Assembly (NCBI GenBank): GCA_965153455.1
Contig: OZ234496.1
Span: 310,001 to 374,000 of the forward strand
Origin: Sphagnum compactum
Lineage: Eukaryota; Bryophyta; Sphagnopsida; Sphagnales
Direction of reading: 5' to 3'
Length of the DNA stretch: 64,000 nt
A model generated the notes under the pieces. It did not search any database and was not told where the DNA came from. It was given only the letters and a program-made list of their open reading frames with translations. Each line of letters starts with the position of its first letter. Position 1 is the first letter of the stretch. The position numbers and the translations under genes were made by a program. Below are positions 35,225 to 46,678 of the stretch, in pieces.

Positions 35225-35234
35225 TTGATCTGCT
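35225..35234 (+). promoter_or_regulatory. Primer-binding site complementary to the element's own RNA
   Basis: Two bases after the 5' LTR, TTGATCTGCT pairs over all ten bases with the predicted RNA 5' end. No match to the usual initiator-tRNA site (TGGTATCAGAGC) is present. Tf1 of fission yeast primes reverse transcription this way. Confidence 0.65.
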
Positions 35235-35365
35235 CCTTCTTCTTGTTTGTTTGTTTTGTTGTTTCAGTAAGTAGCTAGAGGTATATTGGAGTGAAACTTG
35301 GAAAGGTTATAGAAGACTATAGGACGCTTCTACTCTCAAAGTTTCAAAAGAAAAGGATATGTTTT

Positions 35366-36172
35366 GAGAGAGATCCAAGCATCTGAAGTTTCAAATGCAG
35401 ATCTGGTTTTTTGGTCATATCTCCTTTGTGTAAGCTTTTTTGGGTCTGTAACTTTGTGATCTTATAGATCATATAGGAATATATGTGTGAGAGAAATTTC
35501 ATGTCATTTGGACTTGTATTGAGAGAGATTCAAGCATCTGAAGTTTCAAGTGCAGATTTGGTTTTTTGGTCATATCTCCTTTGTGTAAGCTTTTTTGGGT
35601 CTGTAACTTTGTGATCTTATACATCATATAGGAATATATGTGTGAGAGAAATTTCATGTCATTTAAACTTGTATTGAGAGACATTCAAGCATCTGAAGTT
35701 TCAAGTGCAGATCTGGTTTTTTGGTCATATCTCCTTTGTGTAAGCTTTTTTGGGTCTGTAACTTTGTGATCTTATAGATCATATAGGAATATATGTGTGA
35801 GAGAAATTTCATGTCATTTAGACTTGTATTGAGAGAGATCCAAGCATCTGAAGTTTCAAGTGCAGATCTGGTTTTTTTGTCATATCTCCTTTGTGTAAGC
35901 TTTTTTGGGTCTGTAACTTTGTGATCTTATAGATCATATAGGAATATATGTGTGAGAGAAATTTCATGTCATTTGGACTTGTATTGAGAGAGATTCAAGC
36001 ATCTGAAGTTTCAAGTGCAGATCTGGTTTTTTGGTCATATCTCCTTTGTTTAAGTTTTTTTTGGTCTGTAACTTTGTGATCTTATACATCATATAGGAAT
36101 ATATGTGTGAGAGAAATTTCATGTCATTTGGACTTGTATTGAGAGAGATCCAAGCATCTGAAGTTTCAAGTT
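35366..36172 (+). repeat. 155-bp tandem repeat in the retrotransposon leader
   Basis: The motif ATCTGAAGTT recurs at 35381, 35536, 35691, 35846, 36001 and 36156, exactly 155 bp apart each time: five full units plus a partial one. They fill the leader between primer site and gag. Copies differ by only a few bases. Confidence 0.95.
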
Positions 36173-36209
36173 TGAAGATTGAAAGCGCAAAAGTGTGAGA
36201 ACTACCACC

Positions 36210-37184
36210 ATGGACAACTCAGAATCCAACATCGATCTCACTCAAATCCTCGTCGCCCTTCAACACCTTCAACAAGAAAATGCCGTGCTTAGAGACTCGG
36301 TGACCCGCCTACAGAATCAGCCACCACCTCCTGCCCCAGTACTTCCTGCTCTTGCAATGGCCGCCCAAGAACCCAAGATCAGTCTGCCAGAAAAGTTTGA
36401 TGGAACGCGCCTCAAATTTCGAGGCTTTGTCAGCCAGGTACGCCTGATCATGCAACTACACCCCCGTCGTTATTTTGATGACACCACTCGTGTAGGATTC
36501 GTTGGAACCCTACTCACTGGGACAGCTGCAGCATGGTTTGCTCCCATCCTGGAAACATCATCCCCTCTTCTACAAGATTTCAACGCCTTTATGGCGGAAT
36601 TTGAAGCAGTATTTGGGGACAGTGATAAGGCCAGGACTTCAGCCAACAAGCTGCGTCGCCTCCAGCAAGGGACACGTTCGGCCATCGTCTACGCTTCAGA
36701 ATTCAGGCAGCTTGCCTGTGACGTCAATTGGGGAGAAGCTGCCTTGATTGATCAGTTTCGCTGTGGGCTTCGTGATGATGTTCAAGATCTTTTGTTGACA
36801 CTCGCAGACCCTTCTTCCTTCAGTGAAGCCATCACCTAGGCAATTCGGTGCGATAATCGTCTGTTCGAACGTCGCGAGGAAAAGAAAGTCACCTCCAACG
36901 CCCAGCTTTGGAACAGTCGGCCTATTACGCTCCCCTTAGTTCCCCAAACAACACCAGTTGCCCGACCTGCCTCTTTTGGACCTGCTCCGATGCAGATCGA
37001 CACAGCTAAGTTTAAATCTTTGACAGAAGCCGAGAAACTTCGCCGAAGGACAAACAATCTATGTCTTTACTGTGGCAACCCAGGGCATATAGCTCGTCAA
37101 TGCCCTCAAAAGCTTGTCAAACTTCAGGTACAAGCTGTGGAAACTCCCCAGGAGTTGGAAAACAAGAACATCCAGTCACAATAG
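36210..37184 (+). pseudogene. Chromovirus gag, interrupted by one TAG
   Basis: Gag packages the element RNA. The likely start is ATG 36210 (ACCACCATGG context). The capsid-type gag domain (about codons 70-200) includes FDGTRLKFRGF, AAAWFAPILE and EFRQLACDVNW. A CCHC zinc knuckle (CLYCGNPGHIARQC) lies at 37062-37103. The frame is broken by TAG at 36837-36839 and continues in frame to TAG at 37182. The interrupted codon most simply derives from CAG. Total length would be 324 residues, normal for the group. The pol frame overlaps the end in the -1 frame. Confidence 0.85.
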
Positions 37185-40100
37185 GAGCCGTGCGACTGGA
37201 TCTCACCCAACACCACCTTTGCAAAGGCTCATGTTCCGCTATTGGTCCCAGTCCTAGTTTCACTAAGTATGTGGACATCATTCGTATTCCAGAAGACATA
37301 CCACAAGTGTCAGCTTTGGTGGACTCTGGCGCCACCTCTTCTTTCATCGACCAAACATTTGTCGTCCAACACAACATCCCTGTGGTCAAGAAGTCAACCC
37401 CTGTTCCGGTAGAGGTTATTGATGGGAGAACCATTGTTTCTGGTGCAATCACACACGAGACAACCCCTCTAGAACTCTGTATCGGCAAGCACACGGAGAA
37501 GATTGTTCTCAACATCATTTCCACCCCTCACCATCCCATCATCCTTGGTCTGCCTTGGCTAGAAGCACACAACCCTATCATTGATTGGCGATCTAGAACC
37601 CTCACCTTCAGCGCACAACGATGCACCTCTCAAGAACCCCACGCTCAGAAAAACACTTTGTCCAGTCCTGCCAAGAACCCTGTGGTCGAGAACCCAAAGA
37701 GGGTCGGAACCAATTCCAGTTTTATCAAGTCTGTTATGTCAAATCCTGTAGTCAAGAACCCCCGATTGGTCAAAACGAAACCTTGTCCTGTCAAGAATCT
37801 TGTCAAGAATTCTGCCCAGAAAACCAACCCTGTCCAGATCTTCGTTGATAGAGCTGTCCCTTTTTATCGGGCTGCTAAGAATCTTCAAGTCTTCGCCATC
37901 CATGTCAACCCAGCCAACACCACAAACCCCCAATCGGAACCAACACCTATCAAACTTCCCAAGAAGTACAAGGACTTTGTTGATGTTTTTGAAAAGATTA
38001 ATGCTGATCAGCTCCCCGCCCATAGTCCATATGACTGCCCGATTGATCTAGAAGAAGGACACTCACCACCCTTTGGTCCTATCTATGGCCTATCGGAACC
38101 GGAACTCCAAGCCCTGCGTGATTACCTTACTGAAAATCTTGCCAAGGGGTTCATTCAGCATTCCAAGTCTCTAGCCGGCGCCCCAATTTTGTTTGTCAAG
38201 AAGAAGGATGGCTCCCTTCGACTTTGTGTGGATTATCGTGGACTCAACAAGATAACCAAAAAGAATCGATATCCTTTGCCCTTGATTTCAGGTCTCCTAG
38301 ATCGACTACGTACCGGGAAGATCTTCACCAAGCTTGACCTCTGTGGAGCCTACAACTTACTCAGGATTCGCCCTGGTGATGAATGGAAGACAGCTTTCCG
38401 CACACGCTATGGCCACTTCGAATACACGGTCATGCCCTTCGGCCTCACCAATGCACCCGCAGTCTTTCAGCATCTGATGAATGATATCTTCCGGGATTAC
38501 ATGGACGAATTTGTCGTGGTCTATTTGGATGACATTTTAATCTTTTCCAAGGACCAGGAAACCCACGACAAACATGTACGATTAGTGCTTGCGACGCTGC
38601 GGGAGCATGGCTTATACGCCAAGTTGGAAAAATGTGAATTCGACAAATCTTCAGTGGCGTTCCTCGGCTACGTGATCTCTCCAGATGGCATTTTCATGGA
38701 CAAGTCAAAGGTCGAGACCATCCAGTGTTGGGCTACTCCATCCTCGGTCAAGGACGTTCAACGCTTCCTAGGGTTTGCCAACTTCTATCGTCGGTTTATC
38801 AAAGGCTACTCCAAGATCACAACACCGTTAATAACCCTGACTTGCAAAGACAAGCCCTTCTCGTGGAATCCAACGGCCCCGGCTGCTTTTGATACTCTCA
38901 AGATGGCATTCACCTCTGCACCCATCCTGATACATCCCGATCCTGCCAAGCCATTCATTGTGGAAACGGACGCTTCAGATTTTGCCTTGGGAGCTATTCT
39001 ATCTCAATTTGGAATAGATGGGTTGCTGCATCCAGTTGCTTTCTATTCACGGAAGTTAACCAGTGCCGAAATCAACTACCAGGTCTACGATAAGGAACTC
39101 CTGGCAATCATCACGGCATTTGAGCAGTGGAGACCGTATCTTGCCGGAGCTCAACATCGAGTCCAAGTTCTGACAGATCACAAGAATCTCCTTTATTTCA
39201 CAACTACTCGGACCTTAAATCGTCGCCAGGCACGCTGGTCTATCTTCCTAGCTGATTTCGACTTTGAGATTCAGTATCAACCCGGCACCCAGCAAGGGAA
39301 AGCTGACGCGCTATCTCGTCGTTCAGAATATGAACTTCGAGCGAGGGATGAGGCCTACGGCCAGCAGAACCAGACTTTACTAAACCCCAAGCAATTTCGA
39401 GTTGCAGCAACAATCAGCACCCTCCCAGACTCATACCTTGTCAGGGACATCAAGATAGCAACTGAGGAAGACACCTGGGCTACCAACATCAAGAAGGAAC
39501 TCCAGGAACAACCAAGGAACCCAAATCGTGATGACTTGGATCAATTTGAGCAGCAAGACGGACTTCTCCTTCGAAATAACCTGATTTATGTACCCGAAGG
39601 ACCTATACGCCTAAAAATCCTAAGGGAATGCCACGACAACACCCTGGCAGGTCACTTTGGAATGGCACGGACTCACGAACTAGTGTCAAGGACTTACTGG
39701 TGGCCCAAAATGAACAAGATGCTACGGGAGTATGTCAAGTCTTGTGATACATGTGCTCGATCCAAGGCTCCCAGGCATCGCTCGTTTGGACTCCTACAGC
39801 CTCTGTCGATTCCTAGCCGACCTTGGGGATCTATTGCAATGGACTTCATCACGGACCTCCCTACTGTCAGAACCAAGAATTCAATACTGGTTGTGGTCGA
39901 TCGACTCACCAAAATGGCCCATTTCACCCCTTGTTCCAAGTCAATCACGGCAGGAGAGACAGCTCAGTTAATTCTGGACGGGATCGTCCGACTGCATGGA
40001 CTCCCCGAGGAAATTGTGTCCGACAGAGGTCCTCAGTTTGCATCCAAGTTCTGGCATCGTCTATTCGAGCTTCTTGGAGTTGACATTCGGCTATCTTCAG

Positions 40101-40906
40101 CTTTCCACCCTGAGACAGATGGACAAACCGAACGGACAAACCAGACACTCGAGCAATACCTTCGCTGCACTGTGAACTACCAACAGGACGACTGGCTGGA
40201 CCTACTATCTCAAGCAGAGTTTGCTTATAATAACACAACACATGCATCGACCGGGATCAGTCCATTCTTTGCCAATTACGGTTTTCATCCCAGGTTCAGC
40301 CTTGAAATTCCTGGAGACTCCGTAAACCCCTCGGCTGAAGAAAGGGCCACGAGGCTTGGACAGGTTCAACAGAACCTTATGGCAGAACTCAAGCTAACAT
40401 AGGAGTGGCAAAAGAAGCAAGCAGACCGCCGACGCAAGGACCATCCAAACTTCAAGGTTGGAGACAAGGTCTGGCTTCTCAGAAAGAACATTGCTACCAC
40501 TCGCCCATGTGCCAAGTTGGATTACAAGTGCCTCGGACCTTTCAAAATCGCCAAATTGGTTGGTCTAGTGGCTTGCCAGTTGGAGCTTCCACCCCAGTTC
40601 AAAATCCACAATGTCTCCCTACTTGAGCCCTATCATGAAAACCCGATCCCAGAACGTCATCAAGAACCCCCAGCTCCAGTCGAAATTGAAGGCCAAGAAG
40701 AGTTTGAAGTTCAGGAGGTCTTGGATTCCAAGAAGATTCGTGGAAAGCTCCTGTACCTTGTCTTTTGGCGAGGTTATCCTCCTTCGGAAGCTACTTGGGA
40801 GCCTGCTGGAAACCTAGTTCATGCCCAAGACTTAGTTAATCGGTTTCACCAACGATATCCTAACAAACCGGCTCCATCTAGAAGATGTCGCTTGAGGAGA
40901 GGATAA
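37061..40906 (+). pseudogene. Chromovirus pol with chromodomain, one TAG
   Basis: The polyprotein is in the -1 frame relative to gag. Protease DSGATSS is at 37322. Reverse transcriptase has VVYLDDILIFS, with YLDD at 38522-38533. RNase H includes VETDASDFALGAILSQ and LTDHKNLLYF. Integrase has an HHCC finger (H-x-n-H then CDTCARSK, about 39630-39770) and catalytic residues in MDFITDLP, SDRGPQF and ERTNQTLEQ. A GPY/F-like module contains CLGPFKIAKLVG. The chromodomain (YLVFWRGYPPSEATWEP, about 40705-40860) ends just before TAA 40904-40906, which abuts the 3' LTR. A TAG at 40400-40402 separates the catalytic part from the last 168 codons, including the chromodomain. CAG is the likely ancestor. 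Expression would need a -1 frameshift within the gag overlap. Confidence 0.9.
40892..40903 (+). promoter_or_regulatory. Polypurine tract
   Basis: TTGAGGAGAGGA immediately before TAA and the 3' LTR is the expected primer region for plus-strand synthesis. Confidence 0.7.
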
Positions 40907-41173
40907 TGTCATGGCCTAGGATATTTTGGGATACTTTTGGCAATGTCATGTCCTAGGATATTTTGGGATACTTTTGGCAATATCATGGCCTAGGATATTT
41001 TGGGATACTTTTGGCAATATCATGGCCTAGGATATTTTGGGACTAGTATGGCTCAGGGTTATAAAAGGAGATAGTCTGGGGAACAACCTTTTAGCAGATC
41101 AACACCAGTTGATGGATCAATAAAGCTTGTCTTGTCTTGTAATTCTCCACTTGTTTGTAGTCGGTCCATAACA
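40907..41173 (+). repeat. 3' LTR
   Basis: Identical to the 5' LTR except for two substitutions (T/G in the second internal unit, T/C just before the predicted transcript start). Two differences in 267 bases (0.7%) indicate a geologically recent insertion. Confidence 0.95.
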
Positions 41174-42650
41174 CTAAGGTTATTAAGTATTTTAGCCAAT
41201 ATAAAATTCTTTATGTTTCAATTTGTGATCCACCCATGTTCAAAATTTGGCAAGCTAGAAAACCAACAGTTGGAAACATAAAGCAACATTGCTTTATGTT
41301 TTTCCCACCATTTAAGAAGACATGTGATGTTTTTAACATCTAATTGGTACCGTCTAAAAATTAGCAACTCTCTCTTGAGAAGCTCTTATGTTGGTTCACT
41401 TGTACTTGCAATTTGCTCAAAAATATTCAAACTGTATTCCTAATAAAAAATATCTTGGTTAACATTATTTCTTTATGACTTTATCAAAGGATGAAAATGT
41501 TCATGATATTTCACCAACATAGGATATAAAGACTCCTTGTCATATTCCTCAATAGGGCTAACACCTTGATCCTATCCAACAAATGAAAATACTATTCAAA
41601 GGCTTTTAAACCTAAGGTCTAACATAAAGGAAATCATATTATGATTTTTTTATTTTCATATTTTTTAAATGAAAGGAAAACATCCAACACATCGTTAATT
41701 TCCTTTCTACTGTTAAAAACCAGCAAAACCTACTCATCAAAAATAAATTTGAAACTAGTAATTGAATCATTAAATAGCCAATGTCCACATGATTGGTTAA
41801 AAACAAAAGAAAAAAAATCCACAATAATTTGAGAAATTTGCCAAATCAAAGGTGGAGGCACTCAACCAATAACCCTCATAATAATTTATCTATTATAACA
41901 AAACACAATTGTAGAATGAAATTGCAATGCCTCTTGAAACATAATAATTTTACTAATAAACATGCAAAATAGAACAATAATAAAATGATTATTATTTTCA
42001 TTTAATTGAAAGTTAAAAATATAAAAAATAATTAAAACAATATTGACAAACAAAAGACTACCTGATTTTCATTGCAGTGTTCAATTTCCTTGGCCAAATT
42101 CCAATTTCAATACAAGTTTTATTTCATTTTTATTTTTCCCTTCCCAAGTACTTTAAGCCAAGTGATGCACTTTTGCAAATTTACTGAGCAAACTTAATGG
42201 ACATATATTTCAAATTTTTGTAAACCTTTTCCTCTGTTGTGCCATATTGACATGCCTTTGAAAAAACATGTCCAAAACAAGTTCCTTAGAAGCTTTCTTC
42301 CAAACCAAGATATTCACAACTGATAACAAATTTCAATGCAATAATCATAGCATTGAGATTAGATCCAAGTCATCTTTGACATAAGTAATGATTTTTTTTC
42401 CTTAAATCATTATTATCCAACAATTTTATCAAATTTCTAGCCAAAGTTTGTCTTGTAGTTTCTATAGTTTCAAACAAGCCAATAGTCACATGCTTTGGCT
42501 ACCACTCATTCCCCCAAAAATCAATAAGTAATGCAAACACATCATAAGTTTTTTTGGACATCCACAAATCAAAGCTAGCAGTGGTAGAATGACATTCTAC
42601 CCAATGCAGGAAAAACATGCGATTGTATTATTTTCTCCACTAGCCCTGGT
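41174..42650 (-). pseudogene. hAT transposase relic B, main piece
   Basis: Minus-strand translation gives ASFDLWMSKKTYDVFALLIDF and PKHVTIGLFETIETTRQTLA near 42450-42600 (start of the hAT core). ACQILNMGGSQIET lies near 41215-41255 (hATC domain), and the domain then runs into the LTR insertion. Between them frames are broken. The other half of hATC lies at 34780-34955. The gene was therefore already a transposase relic, or became one, when the retrotransposon inserted. Confidence 0.75.
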
Positions 42651-45157
42651 AATATTTCTTGTGAAAACTATTTTTTGGATGAAAAATTTAGTTTTTGACA
42701 TAAACATAGAGCCAACTGTTTTAGCCAAATACTTTCCACAAATTAAATTGGTAAATTATTTTTGACAATCAAAAGACCAAGGTACTCAAGGATATACTTC
42801 TGTGGCACATCCTCCTTTCAGAAGGAATTCTTCACAACAAAAAAATTGAGATTGACCTTTTTGATATGTTTCCTCTTGTCTTGGTAGGTTGTTTTTCCTT
42901 TGTTTGATTCATTTGACTTTTCACTTCTTCAAATTTCTTTGCAATAAGCATATGATTTACATCCATATGTTTTTTAAAAACAATTATTCCAAGGTTAGGG
43001 GATGTCCAAGTAACTTTTGGGATCCTTTCTTAGTGTTTTTCCCAAAAACCCTCCTATTGACTTCACTCCTTCTCCCCTTACCATTTTTTTAGCAACAATT
43101 CACTTCTTTCAATGTGACCTTCATGTAGGTTTTTGGGAGACTTTTATGCCCAAGCTCCTTGGATTGCCCATAAACCCCTTTAGTGCGCTGGTAGGTTTTT
43201 CTTTCCATTTTTTTTGGGGGGATCAACTTCATTTCCACAAGGTTCATTATGCCAATGGCCTATTTGGGGGCTAGGCACTTGTTACACCTACCATCACTAT
43301 TATATTCATATCAAATTATCAGCTTTTTTATTAGAGGTGATAGTCACAATAGTTTTGGTTTGTTCGTTTTTTAGGCCCATTTAAGGTTGGCACATGAACT
43401 CCTTGGATGTGGTGGCTTATGTTCCTCCTTTCATGCAACTTGTAGAAGGGATCAAATAAACTTCAAGAAAACATTTTAGACAGATTGCACAACCATTCCA
43501 TTTTTTAAATCCTTTTTGACATGGCTTTTTATTCACATCATGCATGCTTGCAGTCTTATGCGGGCTTAGGAGTGGATGGATGGTTTTTTGTTCATTTAGT
43601 CATTCCATCTTTTTGTTTGGGCTCTGATGTTTTCTTCTTTTCATTACACACCAAGTTGGGCCTTCCCCATCCTTTAGGTCTCAAGTAAATTGATTGCATT
43701 TGTGGCTAGCCCTTAGATTTAGTAGGGGCCCACCTTTTTTGTTGTTCCCGTGGTGGGGTAAAGATTGCATCTCACATTGCCGTTTGGGATGCCTTCATTT
43801 CCATCACAAGAGACATGCAATTTCATGTTTTACAGGAACAAATGTATGTCCTTTTATCACTTCACTTTCAATATTTTTGTTGATGGGTTTACATTGTGTT
43901 ATCGGCGGATGGCATTCACACCTTGGTCAACATGGTCATTGATGACCCCATCTAAATAGGTTTGGTTTCATGTATTGTTTCATTTCATGACGTGGTTGTG
44001 ATGGTGGTAATTCAAGCAAAGGAAGGATTGTACCATGATTAACACACCATAGATGCATTTTTCCCCCTTGGCATAAAAGTTTTTGGTTGCTTACACCAAT
44101 AAACGAACAATTTTTTTCATCGATGTGCTAACATGGCATGATTAGCAAAGGGCATTGGTGGCTTCTTTTGGTGGTTTTATGTGTCTTCTATAGGCATGTT
44201 GGTAGCTTTGTAGAATGCAAGCCATTTCTATTTTGAGGCCTACCATCATTGTAGGTGAAGGCTCTTCTAGGCTTACTACTATTTCATTATTCCCTTCCTT
44301 TCCTTTTCTAGTATGCTTTTGGCAATTGGTGGGTGTTTTGGGACATAATTTGTTCCTTCGCCCCTTTGTGACCTTCTTTGGATTTGTTCTTTTGGCTTGA
44401 ACTTGGGTTCTCTCTCATTGTTCTTCCTTTCCCCCTTAATTGCATTGTTGGGTGTTTTGTTTAATGGTGCTCACAAGGGTTTCATTATCTTTGAACCCTT
44501 AAAAGGTTGCACCTTTAGCATTGGATGCCAAAAACATGCCAAAAAGATTGTTCTTGATTAATTAACTATTATGGGTTGGTTAGGTTGTTCCAATTAAACA
44601 ATCTTTCATCTTTTTTTCATGTTTCTAGGTGGGAAATGTTGATTGAGGAACAATCAAATTTCAATACAAATCTTGGATATATAAAAACATTATTAGAGAT
44701 CAAAATGGCACCCTTCACACAAGGGCTCTTATAAACTAATTCAAAATATGGGAAACATGGGCTTAAAAACCCTAATTTTGTCTAAGGGGGAGATGTTTTG
44801 TGGAAGTAGGCTTGAAAAGCCAAAGTGAAAGTTTATTGATTAGAATGTCATCTAGCATGCATTTTGGTGTAAAAAGACATCATTGGATTTTTCTTGGTTT
44901 GGACAAAGTTTTTAAGGTAGGTTGCCTATTAACCAAACAAATGACCATTCAAAGTTACATAGGAGTTAATTCACTCAAGGCCAATCAAAGATGAAAGCAT
45001 CATGTCTAAGCAAAAATGGGTGACAACTATTATTAGGAAAAAAAATTATGTCCCAATGTGTACTTTCCTCTTAGGAGGGGAAGGGGTTTTTTTATTTTCT
45101 AAATTTTGATGTTCTTAATGTCTTTCCACTAAGTGCACATAAAATTGTCAACCCTAT
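42651..45157. other. Intergenic DNA
   Basis: No recognisable gene. Short ORFs (for example 43694-43942) have no family resemblance. Confidence 0.45.
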
Positions 45158-46678
45158 GGGCATATTCACAATCAGGGTACCCCTTTTTGGACATAGGACT
45201 CAAGGACTTTGTTTTTGTTATCTTCTAAATATAAAATCTAAATGAAATAAATTTAACAAAGAGATATTGGATAATTCAAATTATGATCATTTTCATTGTG
45301 GTGGTGATATTTCACATGTGTATGTCATTATGCATAAATATTTTGGTAAAAAACCAGAAATGCAATAAATGAGTACATAAGCTTTTATATATAATTTAAG
45401 ATGTTTTCTCACATGAAAATTTCTTGCACATTTTGTCGACACTTGAGGCCACAAATTTTAAACTTAATGAATATAAAAAAATCAACTAAATGGAAAAAAA
45501 AAAAAAAAAAAAAACATTTTCCTTATTGCTGTTTAAGAATGGATGTTGTAGCTGTCAAAATTCTTATATCATATATTATGTAATCAAATGCATTATATGA
45601 ACATTGCCAAACATAGATGTATGCATTACTTATCCATGGAAGAAAATTGAAGTCTATTGTAGTGTTTAATACATTCCTTTTGATTATTTTAAGATGAAAA
45701 TTATAGCTAAAACAAAAAATTCAAATTATTTAAAAGGACTCAAAATAACATCTATATTATATCCAATTTATTCTTTCCATTTTTTTTATAGATTAGGGTC
45801 CATTCACAATTGGGGTATCAAAAAAAGGAAAAAAGGACTTTAGGACTTTTTAGAGCTATTTTTTACAAATAACATTTACATGAAACAAACTTAAATGAAA
45901 AAAATTGAATAATTTGATATAAGATAATTCATGTGTTAATGGTGATTTTTCACAACCATACATTTAATTGTGTATGAATATTTTAGTTTAATGCAAAAAA
46001 TGCAAAAAATTTATAAAAAATTACAAAATGAATTTCAATGGATAACCAAACATGTTTTTTGGCATGTTTATTTCTTGCACATCTGACCTGCATCTAAAGT
46101 TAAACATTTTGAACCTGTTGAACACAATTTTTAAACTATCAAATGGTTTAAAAAATGAATCTTTTGCCTTGAATTTGAAATTTTTGAATGATTTGGTTTT
46201 TCATCAAGTTTATCCAATGAACATGTACTTTCATAGAAGCGAGCATGTTTTTGTTGTACAAAAAAAAAAATCAATTGTATGATTTTATGCCTTCCTTTTG
46301 ATTACTTTTTTTTAAAATGTATTTTACACACTTGATTCCTTTAGTTTATGGGACTCAAAATGACAGTAACATAATTTTTTTAATTTTTTTATTAATTTAA
46401 AAAGACATCATTTTATCTATTGGCATACCACAATCCACTACAATTATAATAATGTAAGATAAACAAAAATCCAAAGTTGTCCTCCTTTTTTCAGTTCGAC
46501 ACTCCTTTTTGGTACCCCAATCATGAATGGACCCATTAACATGACATCATCCTAGTTATAGTTATATACCAATTCACTATAATCATAAAATAATAAATAT
46601 AATAAAAATCCAAAATAATCTTTTACAATTTTTTAATATTAGATTGTCCTTTTGGGTACCTTGATTGTGAATATGTCC
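45158..46678. mobile_element. Outer MITE of a nested pair
   Basis: GGGCATATTCACAATCAGGG at 45158 is matched by its complement ending at 46678 with a few differences. Internal sequence at 45250-45480 is also similar to 45920-46130, inside the inserted copy. No coding capacity. Confidence 0.6.
45796..46534. mobile_element. Inner MITE with ATTA duplication
   Basis: A 739-bp element starts GGGTCCATTCACAATTGGGG and ends in the complementary CCCCAATCATGAATGGACCC. It is flanked on both sides by ATTA (45792-45795, 46535-46538). Its ends and interior resemble the outer element, so one family member inserted in another. Superfamily undetermined; a short AT-rich duplication fits PIF/Harbinger-like or related MITEs. 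Confidence 0.65.

Larger units (their letters stand above)
34956..41173 (+). mobile_element. Complete Ty3/gypsy chromovirus, Tcn1/Tf1-like
   Basis: A 6,218-bp element is bounded by two 267-bp LTRs (34956-35222 and 40907-41173) that differ at only two positions. It is flanked by CTAAG on both sides (34951-34955 and 41174-41178). The order is LTR, self-complementary primer site, 155-bp leader repeats, gag, pol (protease, reverse transcriptase, RNase H, integrase, chromodomain), polypurine tract, LTR. The RNase H/linker segment (TLNRRQARWSIFLADF, KADALSRR) and the chromodomain are of the type seen in fungal and vertebrate chromoviruses rather than the common flowering-plant Tekay, CRM or Reina lineages. 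It is inserted in a hAT transposase relic. Gag and pol each have one in-frame TAG, so this copy is recently inactivated unless TAG is read through. Confidence 0.95.

Noticed and set aside
36837-40402. Programmed stop readthrough in gag and pol
   Set aside because: Gag-pol expression here would use the -1 overlap. TAGs at two unrelated positions are more simply explained by C-to-T decay. Not fully excluded.
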